Source: Paramoeba atlantica
Lineage: Eukaryota > Discosea
Assembly: GCA_977017575.1 (NCBI GenBank)
Contig: CDRNVI010000002.1
Span: forward strand, 124,001-188,000
Length of the DNA: 64,000 nucleotides
Direction of reading: 5' to 3'
Within the stretch, counting starts at the first letter, position 1. The number at the start of each line of letters is the position of its first letter. Position numbers and translations under genes: made by a program. The notes beneath the pieces are model-generated. The model did not search any database. It was not told where the DNA came from and saw only the letters and a list, made by a program, of their open reading frames with translations. Below, one piece after another: positions 1 to 10,490 of this stretch.

Positions 1-274
1 ATTCTATCGAAAACTTGAACGAAGAACCTTTTAACTAGAAAATGTACGTGTAGTTGAAAACTTTTTCGTGTTTTCTTGGCATTCCCATTGGCAAGCTCCT
101 GGCCTTCTTTTTCATCAATTCGTAATGAACCCTCAGAGTCCCATCGCATGAGTCTCCTCAGATGTAGCCTCCTCAGATGAATGGATTAAATTTTACGCTA
201 TACACAAGATATACACTACAAACATACTGTGTAGTCTCCGTACAAAAATTTGTGCTTCGCTTGTTTGTGTACGA

Positions 275-2929
275 TTAATGTGACGAAAATTTGGGAAGCT
301 CCTGTTCAAAAGAAATGGTCTTGAGAGAGCTTCGAATTGTACATTTATCAGAATCTGAGAGTTGGCCTCGACGCTCCTTCAGCACAGCACAAATTGAGCG
401 AAGGGGACTGCACCAGGTATCATAATCTGAAAGAGCGGAGTAAGATGCAATGCGCGAAAGCAACAAAACGAGTTCGGAATTGCTCAGGTGTTTCGCTTTA
501 CGACTGGCAGATTGCAGCAAAATGAACAAAATACTCGGTTTTAAAGGAGTGTCAAGATTCAACAAGTCAAGCTGAGAGGTGAATGGCACGGAATCAATAG
601 GAAATTCCGTTGCGGATGATTCTTTACTGCCCGGCACCTTACTTCCAAGTGTATGAAGAATAATATTCTGATGAGTGGTGCCCCAAGAAGAGCTATCAAT
701 ACAGGCCAGGTTAGTAAAGAAAACGACCAATGCCGAACCGGTCGCACGTGCATAGAGATTACGAGCCTGTTTATAGAGCTTCTCAAAAAGTTGGATATCC
801 TTGCTATGGAATTGTCGAAGAGCTTTTATGAGGTTAGCTAATTCGCGGGCTCGCATTGAAAAACTTAGCAACAGCATTCGTTTCTCAACTGCGACAAGAA
901 TTTTAGCTGGAGCCCGAATACTTAAATGCTCAAAGCCATGTGCGACAGCATTGAGGTCGTGCGCGCTTGCGTTAGCGATATTACCTACTGTTAAATGTCG
1001 TGTTATAACTGCGCGCATTTCTGGAGGAGTCGTGTCATACTTTACGAAAACGCTCAACACTACCCCAGCGACGCGAACACTGGTATCGTTAACCGGCCTG
1101 GTTGCGAGACTACGAAGTAGGTGTGCAATCACAGGATGCTTCAAGAAGCCGAACTCAACTGCCGCGCTCAACAAGCAGCAACCCTCTCTAGAACTAAAAA
1201 GGGTGAATTCCATAGCTCTGTCAAATGCGCGCTGCAAAACAGCGCTCTCCGTGCTCTCCGAACATCGGAGGGCACTGAGATACAAAGATAATTCTCGTAC
1301 ATTGAATTGCTTTACGTGCGGGTCAAGGGTGTAAAATGCAACTTCTAGGGATTCCGAAGCAAAATTCAGTGTGTTCATACAGCTTAGTATATCACACCAT
1401 TGCCTAATATTTTTCATGTCCGTTCGTTCCACGGAAGATGCGTGTCGTAACGCTTTCATTATTTCTGATTGCACGGTAGGGGAAAGAGTAAATTTATGTA
1501 TGACTGCAATTTTTAGCAATGTATGCAATTGACCGCGCGTGAGCGCTCGACTTACACAGCTTTCCAATCCCCTCTTAACAGTATCCACCACCTTGTTAGA
1601 AAATGAACCGTGGTTCCATGTCAAACTTGCTCCTGCAATTTTCATAATGTGTTCTGTTGTAGCGAATCCTTCAATCGCCAACTTTTCAAAATGGGACAAA
1701 ACGTCATCAAAGTTTTTGGGAGCAAAGTCACCCATCAAGATTAAAGTAATAAAATTGACGCATTGTTCTGCCTGAAATTCGTTCGACAATTTCTTATTAA
1801 CTGGAGATGCCGCTAGATAAAGTTTGTTATAGGCGATTTTGTTATGTGTCACAGTTTTGTGAAGGAGCTTTAAACCTCGAAGAGCTGAAGTAGGATCCAG
1901 CTGATCAGCATTCCGAACGCACCATTGCAAAAGTTTTGGGGCAAGAGCGGAAACTTGTTCTTTATCAGTGTGCATTTCACAAACACCCAAAAGAACCTCA
2001 ATTCCTGACGATGACATTTCATTTATGGAGTCAGTATGTTCCAAAAACGTTTCTATGATCGGTTGTACTAAGAAGCGTTTATGCGCAAATTCAAAGTACA
2101 GCGCAATCTCCAAGACTTGCATACCCTCGATTTCGTCTAGTTGTTTCAAAGGTAGATTGTTCATGGACCTGAAACAGAGAATTCGCGACGACTGATGATA
2201 CTGTAGATTCCATTTTCGGAGAGTTGAAAGTAACTGAAGAAGTTTTTGGCGACCTACCTTCCAAAAAGGCGTTTTCCAACACTCTTTTTCGACGAGTTCT
2301 ACAATGCTTTTAATTGGTGGATAAAATCTTTCGTACTCAACATTTAATTGCAAAGCGAGTTTTGAGGACAGATACAGGGCGTATATCAGTTGATCTACAG
2401 TAAAGGAACTAGCTCCCGCTGCAATTGTATCCAATACCCTGCGAAAACTTTCTGGTCTCCATTTTATTTCCAAGCGTTCCAAAAGTACAAGACTGAAATA
2501 ACAATCCCTGTTGTTGAGCATTCCAATATGCTCCTCCAGGAAGTCAAGAGCGCTATGAAACAATTTATGTGACCTTGAACCTAGTTTATATAGTTCAAAC
2601 AACGATAATCGAACCGACGTCGGACTTAATTGAGTATAACGTTCTCTAAACGTTGCTTCAAGAATTGACAAAAGTTCTGAGTCGTATATATTTAAACGAA
2701 AACAACTATTAATGATGCCAACCAACTGATTGCAGTTGCATTCGGGAACAGCACGCGTTAAGCGTGGAACCATAAGCACCGTTGTCTTATCCAGTTCATC
2801 CTTTACTTGTAGGTCAACTTTTTGCTTTAAATCAGCAAGACTAACAATCAATGTCACACAAGAAATTGCGTTAAACTCAATTTCTGCACGTCGACACCTG
2901 CGCAGCAAATTGTATAGCGGATGCACCAT
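275..2929 (-). CDS. large alpha-helical repeat protein, probable organellar RNA-binding factor
   Basis: I do not recognise a named family. The 884-residue product is almost entirely short amphipathic helices rich in Leu and Ala, with recurring helix pairs from about residue 40 to 860. It has no transmembrane segment and no catalytic motif. This is the general look of helical-repeat organelle RNA-binding families (OPR, heptatricopeptide, FASTK/RAP-type). The N-terminus (MVHPLYNLLRRCRR) is basic and amphipathic and could be a mitochondrial presequence. It starts at an ATG at 2929. The next two genes upstream have the same architecture and nearly the same length, so this is the last member of a three-gene group. 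A RAP or nuclease domain at the C-terminus is not evident. That it is a real gene is near certain; the RNA-binding role is inference. Confidence 0.85.
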   Translation of the reverse strand: MVHPLYNLLRRCRRAEIEFNAISCVTLIVSLADLKQKVDLQVKDELDKTTVLMVPRLTRAVPECNCNQLVGIINSCFRLNIYDSELLSILEATFRERYTQLSPTSVRLSLFELYKLGSRSHKLFHSALDFLEEHIGMLNNRDCYFSLVLLERLEIKWRPESFRRVLDTIAAGASSFTVDQLIYALYLSSKLALQLNVEYERFYPPIKSIVELVEKECWKTPFWKVGRQKLLQLLSTLRKWNLQYHQSSRILCFRSMNNLPLKQLDEIEGMQVLEIALYFEFAHKRFLVQPIIETFLEHTDSINEMSSSGIEVLLGVCEMHTDKEQVSALAPKLLQWCVRNADQLDPTSALRGLKLLHKTVTHNKIAYNKLYLAASPVNKKLSNEFQAEQCVNFITLILMGDFAPKNFDDVLSHFEKLAIEGFATTEHIMKIAGASLTWNHGSFSNKVVDTVKRGLESCVSRALTRGQLHTLLKIAVIHKFTLSPTVQSEIMKALRHASSVERTDMKNIRQWCDILSCMNTLNFASESLEVAFYTLDPHVKQFNVRELSLYLSALRCSESTESAVLQRAFDRAMEFTLFSSREGCCLLSAAVEFGFLKHPVIAHLLRSLATRPVNDTSVRVAGVVLSVFVKYDTTPPEMRAVITRHLTVGNIANASAHDLNAVAHGFEHLSIRAPAKILVAVEKRMLLLSFSMRARELANLIKALRQFHSKDIQLFEKLYKQARNLYARATGSALVVFFTNLACIDSSSWGTTHQNIILHTLGSKVPGSKESSATEFPIDSVPFTSQLDLLNLDTPLKPSILFILLQSASRKAKHLSNSELVLLLSRIASYSALSDYDTWCSPLRSICAVLKERRGQLSDSDKCTIRSSLKTISFEQELPKFSSH

Positions 2930-3392
2930 TTAAAGTTTAAGAGCCGAATTTCAGTGACGGAAGCAGAATGCCTGATAGCATATCTTACTAAAGTCTAATA
3001 GCTTATCGTACTAAAGCTTAAAGTTTTGGTTCGTTTTACCACAGAACAATATTTAATAGTATTGGATCTGGAATGTGCTTTCAAATTTATACAACAAAAG
3101 TTACGTAACGTACGCTTTGCTAATTTGTCGATGTAAATTGTAGGTGCCTATTAAAGTTTAGGTGCTCCTTAAATATTGCTATATGTCCAGTTTCTGAGAT
3201 GACTGTCCATTTCACTGTAACTTTGCCTCGTCAGTCACCCAACTTTATTATTCGTCTCGTTTGCGTTGTAAAATGGAAACAGAATACAGGATCATTTTGT
3301 ATCTGTTAATCAACTTAAAAGCAAAAATATTTCGCATTGGAACTTACATGTATGTTATAAAAAAAGAACAATAAGGAATAGAGATCGCTACG
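2930..3392. other. intergenic spacer
   Basis: AT-rich spacer between two minus-strand genes. I see no RNA gene, no long ORF and no repeat shared with other parts of the window. Confidence 0.5.
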
Positions 3393-3635
3393 TCAAGTCG
3401 AGTACAAACTAGAAAAGGCCACAATAGGAACAGCAAATCCGGCTGAATACAAAAAATATGAGTTCTCCTTCCAGATACACATGTGTAGCTTTTCCCTGCT
3501 CAGCAAGCAATTAGAATGCGCGTAAAATTTTGTTCCCGGCTCAAGGGAAATTCTTTCAATTTTATTCACTACATTCGTATATGGTTTATATCCGGAAAGA
3601 GACTTGTGGCTTAAAAGGCGTCGAGTTAAATTCAT
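3393..3635 (-). CDS. small protein with a C-terminal hydrophobic segment, possible mitochondrial membrane subunit
   Basis: An 80-residue product starting at the ATG at 3635. The frame stays open further upstream but without another ATG. The first 15 residues (MNLTRRLLSHKSL) are basic and lack acidic residues, as in mitochondrial presequences. Residues 62-77 (SYFLYSAGFAVPIVAF) form one short hydrophobic stretch, so a single-span inner-membrane subunit is plausible. It sits in the minus-strand array with normal spacing on both sides. I do not recognise the family. Small ORFs can arise by chance, so reality is likely but not proven. Confidence 0.45.
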   Translation of the reverse strand: MNLTRRLLSHKSLSGYKPYTNVVNKIERISLEPGTKFYAHSNCLLSREKLHMCIWKENSYFLYSAGFAVPIVAFSSLYST

Positions 3636-4060
3636 TTTGCAAGTGAATAATGGCTGGTCAAAGCAAAATACATCCAAAAAAAGATGCAACGTATATTAGG
3701 GTGCAGGTAAAGAGGTACTTACGGTAGAATTATTCTAGCTTTTTCTATTCGAAAGTCTAGGTCTCTTTAAAACGATATTGACGACGAATGTGCTATATTA
3801 TATACAAGTTGTATTCAATAAACTTATGTGCAGCCAGATTTATGCATAATTATCCAATACACGTGGCGAGAAGCAACATGTACACCCTTTACAAGTCTTG
3901 TATTTCGTACGATTTTGGAAATTAACCAAAACAATATTTAACGTCGTTTAATAATCGTATAAAATCGTGTGATACACGGATGCGATGTACATTTATCGTG
4001 AGTTCCACACGATCGACGCGAACGTACAGGAGGCGTGCGGAACAAACTGCTAAAAAAATA
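3636..4060. other. intergenic spacer
   Basis: AT-rich spacer. No RNA gene, no convincing ORF and no repeat seen. Confidence 0.5.
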
Positions 4061-6796
4061 TTACGCCGTGTACATAGTTTGCGCATTCCCAGTAATGGCT
4101 AACTTGCTTATCTCCGCTTTTGCGTGTACTAACTCTGCCAATTCATCATCAGATGTTTTTAGGTTGTGTTTCACTTGTGGACGGTTCTGCATATAGGAAT
4201 CTATGACACTTAAGCATGCCTCACGTACCTTTTCCTCAGAATCAGGTTGATCTCTTATGTAAGAAATTCCATTAGCAATTACCTGCTTAATCCCTGACAC
4301 GGTAAGGTCTCTGACTTTTCCCAATTGTCGTACAGACCTCAAGAATATTGCTTCTAGAAAAGAGGAAAAATTTTCTTTGTATAGAGTGAGGCTGTGTTGT
4401 GCTACGTATCGTATAAGAAACAATAGCTCACGTTGGCTTTTCAAACTCTCGCAATTCATTTCCAGGCTACGCCAAATTATTTTTTGAAGATTTGAGCACA
4501 CCATATTTAGCTCCATTGTATCCCCAAGGAGACTTACGCACTCCTCGGCATTTAAGCTTCGGGCAATTTTTTTCATAAGTTCTTTGGCAATAACATTGTT
4601 TAATTCCGAATCATAACCCTTCGCGTAGCTCAGAGTGTTACACAATGTGTGTAGCGCTCTCACAAGTTCAACCACAGTAAAACTATGCAAATACGCCTTT
4701 AAGAACTTGATAATTAGCTGCGAAATATTGAGTGAGAGTTTACATTCTAGTGTATCTCCCAGCAAAGTTATGAAGCGAGCAATGTGGGGTAGCCCAATTC
4801 GATTGATAGCGGTCTTCCGACAGGTCAAAAGCTCCTCTAAAAAACATTCCAAACCAGAATTAGATTTCAAAGTAAGGTTGCCCTCCTTAAAAGCATTAAG
4901 CGCATACATGACGCATTCTACATCTTGTCTAGAGAAGCTGTTCGATTTAGCCAATAGTGTCATTTCCGAAAGTAACTGTTCCCACAACGCATTAAATATT
5001 TTGGAGTGGTACAAATGAAGTCTATTCGCTGCTCGAAAGACGCAAGCAATCTTTCGCGGACTTTTCCACGGTTCTTTTGATTTCACTAAATCCTTTAAAA
5101 CACTGTAGCACAACTCTATATGTTCCACATCGTCAACTGCAGCCAGGGAGTTGAAAAGACGAACTAACGTTTTACGACGTTTCGGTACTCGTGTGTATAC
5201 GTTGGCTAATTTGTAAATTAAACGCTTCGTTACATCATCCGTTGGCGCTATTTGGCTGTATGAGGAGATGAGGTCCACCAGAGTCACAGCAGAGAATTGA
5301 GCCAACATAGAATACACCTCGTCTCGGACCAAATGAAAAACGCCTTGATCGCTAACTTCCATTGTAGCATAAAAACACATGATGTTGCGAAGAAGGTTCT
5401 GCTTTAACGCATACTGTAATTCATTGTCCTTCCGAAGAAACGAAGTCGCGTGTCTCACCAGAACGGGACCCATCTTCCTTATTTCCGAAACGGAAGGATA
5501 GGGGAGCAAAGAAAACAGAAGATGAACGGTGTGCTCTACTGGTAAAAGATCGACTTTAGTTTCCAACAAGGTTGCAAAGCGGCCGACAAGTTTGTTGTCC
5601 AAACACTGAACACTGCTAAGAATGTCAATAACTTGGCATATTTTTTCAGGTTTGTACGATTCGCTATGCTGAGATAAACGAGATCGTAGAGATAAGTAAA
5701 ACTCGGCTGAGAAACGGGATGCGGCATTCCGAGCTTTTGACAAAGTTGATACGATTTGTAAAGCATCTTGAGGAGATCCACTAGACTCATGTGTAGCTAT
5801 TCGATCTGCTAGTGCAAGAGCATCTGGAGTTACACCGTTTGAACAGTTAAATGTCATCTCAAGAAAAAACAGTTGCGAGGTTTCTCGGAACGTTCTTGTA
5901 ATGTTTCGTTCAATTATTCTGCGTAGTAGATCGTGAAGCAAAACAAACACATCTGCGTCAGACCACACTGATATGGGAACCCACAACAGACATGCTAGGA
6001 TTTCGGAATCCTTGATAATGCTCTGTTGTCGTTGCATTTGTTGTAGCCAAGACGCCCAATGCTCTGTAAACACTGAGGTTTGATAAGTGTGTAGAATGAA
6101 ACCCATTTGAATACATTCTTTCACGTTAACATTTTCCCAAAGCATACCCCCGTGGAGAAAATAACCTAGAATATGCCTCACTTTGGGGTTCTCGTCGCCG
6201 TGACCAAGCTTCGCGAAGGAGTATAACAACGTCAACTTAGCTTGATTGTCCATTTCGTCATGAAATTCTACAAAAATAGAATTGCTGAAATTCTGAAGCT
6301 TCGCTTGGTTAATTGGAGGCTCGATGGAGCATAAAAAACGAAGTATCTCTGCGTACCGCCTACCATCAGGCGAATCAAGGCTTTCAATTTCAGAGAGAGT
6401 AAGTTTCCGTTCGTGAAGGAGCTCATTCGCACGTCGGGCAAGCTGCATGACTATTTCCCGCGTGCCTTCATAGTGTCGGAAGTGATGAATAGTACTGAGA
6501 ACATTATGAACCTCTGTCACCTGAAATTTTTCTAGAGCAGAAGGCACGCATGACAAGAGAAGGTTCAACAGCTCTGGAGTGTACTGGTTCGTAAGGCGCA
6601 CTGATTGAAAGAGCGAGAGCGCATGCGAAGGCCGAGGCGGATTCTGCAAATAGCTGTCACATGCAGCCCGCTCAATCTCTCTGTTCATCTCGTGCAGGGA
6701 TAGAGCTGCGTGAAGAATGTCGTTCATGTCATCGCCTTTCGCAAATGGTGCCCTTGCGGCACGTTTGAAAAGGTGCGACAAGCATGCCGCTACCAT
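4061..6796 (-). CDS. large alpha-helical repeat protein, second of three
   Basis: A 911-residue product starting at an ATG at 6796. Like its two neighbours it consists of back-to-back amphipathic helices with Leu at regular spacing, and has no transmembrane segment or catalytic signature. Sequence identity to its neighbours is not obvious by eye; the relationship is in length, helix spacing and gene order. The first 20 residues (MVAACLSHLFKRAARAPFAK) are basic and amphipathic and look like a mitochondrial targeting peptide, which supports an organellar RNA-binding or ribosome-assembly role. The family could be FASTK/RAP-like, OPR or HEAT; no C-terminal RAP motif is visible. The gene is certain, the role is inferred. 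Confidence 0.85.
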   Translation of the reverse strand: MVAACLSHLFKRAARAPFAKGDDMNDILHAALSLHEMNREIERAACDSYLQNPPRPSHALSLFQSVRLTNQYTPELLNLLLSCVPSALEKFQVTEVHNVLSTIHHFRHYEGTREIVMQLARRANELLHERKLTLSEIESLDSPDGRRYAEILRFLCSIEPPINQAKLQNFSNSIFVEFHDEMDNQAKLTLLYSFAKLGHGDENPKVRHILGYFLHGGMLWENVNVKECIQMGFILHTYQTSVFTEHWASWLQQMQRQQSIIKDSEILACLLWVPISVWSDADVFVLLHDLLRRIIERNITRTFRETSQLFFLEMTFNCSNGVTPDALALADRIATHESSGSPQDALQIVSTLSKARNAASRFSAEFYLSLRSRLSQHSESYKPEKICQVIDILSSVQCLDNKLVGRFATLLETKVDLLPVEHTVHLLFSLLPYPSVSEIRKMGPVLVRHATSFLRKDNELQYALKQNLLRNIMCFYATMEVSDQGVFHLVRDEVYSMLAQFSAVTLVDLISSYSQIAPTDDVTKRLIYKLANVYTRVPKRRKTLVRLFNSLAAVDDVEHIELCYSVLKDLVKSKEPWKSPRKIACVFRAANRLHLYHSKIFNALWEQLLSEMTLLAKSNSFSRQDVECVMYALNAFKEGNLTLKSNSGLECFLEELLTCRKTAINRIGLPHIARFITLLGDTLECKLSLNISQLIIKFLKAYLHSFTVVELVRALHTLCNTLSYAKGYDSELNNVIAKELMKKIARSLNAEECVSLLGDTMELNMVCSNLQKIIWRSLEMNCESLKSQRELLFLIRYVAQHSLTLYKENFSSFLEAIFLRSVRQLGKVRDLTVSGIKQVIANGISYIRDQPDSEEKVREACLSVIDSYMQNRPQVKHNLKTSDDELAELVHAKAEISKLAITGNAQTMYTA

Positions 6797-6884
6797 TTAC
6801 TAAACGATAAAAGGTCGCAAAAATATGACAAAATGGAATTTAAAAAAGTGTCGACGCTATAACCCTACGGATGTACTTGAAGCA

Positions 6885-6993
6885 CCATACACCCCCCAGT
6901 AACAGGCCCCCTCAGCAACATTTTATTAAATTTAATATTTAATATTAAATAATAATTAATATTTAATATTAATTTACATTACTGGGGGGTATA
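6885..6993. repeat. about 100-bp AT-rich palindromic element with C/G-run ends
   Basis: Twelve-base perfect inverted arms, ACCCCCCAGTAA at 6891-6902 and its complement at 6979-6990, enclose an AT-rich core built from TTTAATATT-type units that is itself nearly palindromic. The outer flanks are TAC and ATA. The run of Cs next to AGT recalls the ends of the larger transposons at 18-21 kb, so this may be a very short non-autonomous element. It could also act as a strong hairpin in the RNA between two array genes. Confidence 0.55.
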
Positions 6994-7114
6994 GGGTAGT
7001 ATGAGAAGCAACAATAAAGTCCAATAAAGTTGAGAGTTAACAGCTAAACCCCACTTCGAGACTTTAACAGTAGATCCAGCGATCCGCTTGTTTTGAAATT
7101 TGTACGCTCTTCAA

Positions 7115-9769
7115 TTAAATCTTACCTGCTTTGCGAAGTTGTGAAACTAAGGCTTTTGCACTTTCCTTCTCTGGGGGTAATAAGCAGTGACGTCGCATGT
7201 GAAGCTCATTGATAAGCTCTTGTAAAACGATTCCTGGTACATCACCTAAGTTAATATTGTAACAGTCATGTAAAATTTGTAAAATATCGGACACGTGCAC
7301 GGTGCTCACAGGAAACATGTGAAGCTTTCGCACAATGCTGTGGAACACTCGATGGGGGTCGTTGAGTACCCTCCACTCTAATAATGTAGAGTAGGAAGCT
7401 AGCATAAAAAACGTCATGCGTCCCGTAGATTCGTTTTGCTCAAGTCTATGGCACACCACCTCAACAAGTTTTGCAATGAGAGACCCCTGCGGCATGTTGG
7501 CAAGTGTCATTGAATATAAAAAAGTAGAACCACACAGCGTGTTAAGTGAATCAGCAGACAGCGCAACATTTCTAAAAATGGCGCGCAGTTCTGCGGAAAA
7601 GCCTCCCAGTTTTGCCATTGTTAAGGAAATTAGAGCTAAATCTTGTGCGTCACGTTCCTTGTACGCACAATTCTTTAGAAGTATGCGTGTCGCTTCACGA
7701 AGGTACTGAATGGAAAGCTCTGTTTCGTAGTTTGCCGTAGGCTTGGAGGAAAATTTGGGAGAGTCTCTTCCATGAGCTTCGGAGAGCGACGTGTGGGTGT
7801 AGCGCACTAAATTGGCTATTGCAATCACAGCTCGCGCATTCTGTGATGCAGTTAGCATGCCTGAGCATTGTACTACCCGTTCCACTAGATTCCGTACGAT
7901 TTCGGCAGGTACTAAAGCAAATGGGTATCGAGCTACAGAAAGCAAAACGCTTGCTACTGTGCGGTGCTCCGTGGGTCCCACAAGATAGGTATCTGCGAGG
8001 GAGAGAAAAGCCTCTCGATAGTTGATATGAAGCCGTAGCATTGCGTTGAGCGCTGCAGCGCAATCCATAGGCCCCGGTCGCTTCTCGCTAAGTTCTTTTA
8101 CCAGTTTACTTGCGAGCTCGTGATTGACAATATCCGCGCGGGCTGCGGATACCAGTGCCGTGAGAACTCGACCTGTGTCCGCTGCGGAGAGTCTCTCTTT
8201 TTGCATGTCGAGCGCGGAGAATAAAACTTGCCATGCGGCTTCTCTAGGCGGGAGACCGATTTCCGTAAAGGCCAAAAAGATACCCGTAAGAGCGGGAGCC
8301 GACAGCTGGAAAGGGTTGTTCTCGAATACGGGACACAGTGCGACCAACAGATGACGTGCGGTATTATCAAAAATTTTAATAAACCTGACGAAAGTGAAGA
8401 AGTCTTGAACGTTGACTGTGCGCAGAAGAGAAAATGATTTTTCCGCGTCTGCAAGGAGCTCTTGCATGCGAGCTATGGCGATTTTAGCCAAAGCTGGAGT
8501 TTTTGGGTGTGACATGTACTTAATAAGGGCCAAACAATATCGGGCAAGATCGGAAAACGAAGAAAGAGAGATTACGTCTCCTAAGTTGTCAGATAATATT
8601 CCAAATGTCGCTTCATCCTTAACACCTACGGCAGTAACTGCTTCAAGGGTGCTCTCAATATCTTGCGAAGTAATCACTTCTTCCGTTCCGCGACGTATTT
8701 TTTGCCACATATCTCTTGTGAGAGTACGATTCCCCACATAATTTCGCGTAAAAGGGTTTAAAATAAAAATAACTTTCGGAAGCGAAAGGTCAGGATCGGA
8801 ACGAATACGACTCAAGAGCATGCGGTCGACAGCTTCGTCGCTCACGCCCAAAGCAATAGCGGAGGCAAGGGTTGTGATACAATCTGAGACTTCCCAAACT
8901 TCGCTCTCCATCTCTAGCAACTTGAGGTACAAATTATTCATTACCGCAACGTCAATGCGTAGTCGAGCCCCGCAAAACATCGCCTCCACTATACAAACGA
9001 AAGGAAGTTTCTTGTACTTACGAATGACCTCAACGGACATCAAGTAAAACTTATGCTGCAATTCAGGTTCGGAGCTTGCAAATGGGATGGCGCGCAACAC
9101 GATGAGTAAACCTTTGCTTCGGAGTTTACTAAACATGGCGCTGGCAGAAGCAAGTTCTTGAAACGCTTGGACGAAATGATCACTTGTTGTGCAGCGTGTT
9201 TCGGTCAAGGCCCGAATCTGACGTAGCATGAGACCGAAATCGTTCGGTACGGGGCGCAAAGGCCATAATGCGTCGACGACCTGCGCAGCCCATGGTGTCG
9301 CTCTTATAGGCTTAATTTTCCCCAAATATGTAAGAATTTTCTCTATATCAGAGGGCGAAAACAGTGCGACACTGGTGATCACATGTCGCAGAGTTTGTTC
9401 ATATACGGTGCTAGAAACAAAACCAGGAAGGTGGACAAACGCGTACAGGAGATTGAGAAGTTCCTTCGTATCGATACAAGGGAACAATGCGAGCTCTGAT
9501 TCAACCCTGTGTTGAATATTTTGAAGCAGGACACTATGAGTGGCATACATGTTAGCACATGCAACGAGAACATTAACACAATCGGAGCATGTAAAAGGCG
9601 GATGTTTCAGCAGAGCACTTTCCACCCTCCGGGATTCTGCAATGGATATTTCTTCCATTTGAGCCAAGTCACAGAAGGCAGAGCGCAGGTGTTGCAGCGT
9701 TAAAACGTTAGGTTGTAGTGCCTGACGGCGCAGCATTAGAAAAACCGCGGCGCCGCGCCGCTGTGACAT
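7115..9769 (-). CDS. large alpha-helical repeat protein, third of three
   Basis: An 884-residue product starting at an ATG at 9769. Amphipathic helices repeat throughout (for example around residues 130-175 and 440-520), with Pro or Gly at helix turns, and there is no membrane segment or enzyme motif. The N-terminus (MSQRRGAAVFLMLRRQALQP) is basic and hydrophobic, consistent with mitochondrial import. It is the most upstream of three tandem genes with this design. Independent long helical-repeat proteins side by side suggest an old local duplication followed by strong divergence. Substrate RNA is unknown. Confidence 0.85.
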   Translation of the reverse strand: MSQRRGAAVFLMLRRQALQPNVLTLQHLRSAFCDLAQMEEISIAESRRVESALLKHPPFTCSDCVNVLVACANMYATHSVLLQNIQHRVESELALFPCIDTKELLNLLYAFVHLPGFVSSTVYEQTLRHVITSVALFSPSDIEKILTYLGKIKPIRATPWAAQVVDALWPLRPVPNDFGLMLRQIRALTETRCTTSDHFVQAFQELASASAMFSKLRSKGLLIVLRAIPFASSEPELQHKFYLMSVEVIRKYKKLPFVCIVEAMFCGARLRIDVAVMNNLYLKLLEMESEVWEVSDCITTLASAIALGVSDEAVDRMLLSRIRSDPDLSLPKVIFILNPFTRNYVGNRTLTRDMWQKIRRGTEEVITSQDIESTLEAVTAVGVKDEATFGILSDNLGDVISLSSFSDLARYCLALIKYMSHPKTPALAKIAIARMQELLADAEKSFSLLRTVNVQDFFTFVRFIKIFDNTARHLLVALCPVFENNPFQLSAPALTGIFLAFTEIGLPPREAAWQVLFSALDMQKERLSAADTGRVLTALVSAARADIVNHELASKLVKELSEKRPGPMDCAAALNAMLRLHINYREAFLSLADTYLVGPTEHRTVASVLLSVARYPFALVPAEIVRNLVERVVQCSGMLTASQNARAVIAIANLVRYTHTSLSEAHGRDSPKFSSKPTANYETELSIQYLREATRILLKNCAYKERDAQDLALISLTMAKLGGFSAELRAIFRNVALSADSLNTLCGSTFLYSMTLANMPQGSLIAKLVEVVCHRLEQNESTGRMTFFMLASYSTLLEWRVLNDPHRVFHSIVRKLHMFPVSTVHVSDILQILHDCYNINLGDVPGIVLQELINELHMRRHCLLPPEKESAKALVSQLRKAGKI

Positions 9770-10052
9770 GAAAAAGACACTTAACTAATATCTATAATAT
9801 AAAAGAAGAGTATTCTGTGTGATGTACAATGTATAGGTGTATTTTAAAGGTATTTGCTCTTGTCATAGGAATCTTTTGATATTACGTTGTACCATGTTTT
9901 AGCATAGTTACGTACAGTTCATCGCAAAAACATTGTACTGCTTACTTAACCATTTCACTTTGATCGCACAAAACTGTGTGAATAGACGACAGTACCAAAT
10001 TTTACACGTTTTTCGCTTTCTTTCGCACTTCCGCTTGCCTCCTTGCTTCTTT

Positions 10053-10490
10053 CTATGCCCGTAATACCACCGCACCTCCAATCTCCTTTAATTTCTTCTC
10101 GGCAATACGGCTGCAATATCTAGCCTTGACAATCACGGGACGAGTAATACGACCGTTTCCAAGCACTTTGGCGTATCCGTGGCGGAGCAAGTCTACCACT
10201 GGGAGCTTAGAGGTTCCCTCACACGCCTTCCAGTCCTCGGCGGGCACAAGAGACTCCACACGATCAAGGTTCACCGCGGGCTTCCAGTGTACGTTCTTTT
10301 TCATGTGAAGGTGGCGCTGTCCAACCTTGCCAAAGTACCCCGGGTGGTATTTGTCAAAGTTGATTTTGTGATGGTGCATTCCACCAGCATTTCCTCGACC
10401 GCTAGGGTGCTTGCGGTGTTTGCCAATGCGCCCGTGTCCGGCCGAAACGGAACCACGCGCCTTTCGGTTCTTCTTAAAGCGAGACGGCAT
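10053..10490 (-). CDS. RPL27A: 60S ribosomal protein L27a (uL15)
   Basis: A 145-residue product that matches eukaryotic L27a from end to end; the usual length is about 148. Seen directly: the basic N-terminus [13 protein letters not shown], the Gly/His-rich block that contacts rRNA ([19 protein letters not shown], residues 19-37), then the globular part ending in IGGAVVLRA. The frame is open for 41 more codons upstream, but those encode a hydrophobic stretch absent from the family, so the ATG at 10490 is the start. It is a structural component of the large ribosomal subunit near the peptidyl-transferase region. The gene is intronless. Confidence 0.97.
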   Translation of the reverse strand: MPSRFKKNRKARGSVSAGHGRIGKHRKHPSGRGNAGGMHHHKINFDKYHPGYFGKVGQRHLHMKKNVHWKPAVNLDRVESLVPAEDWKACEGTSKLPVVDLLRHGYAKVLGNGRITRPVIVKARYCSRIAEKKLKEIGGAVVLRA

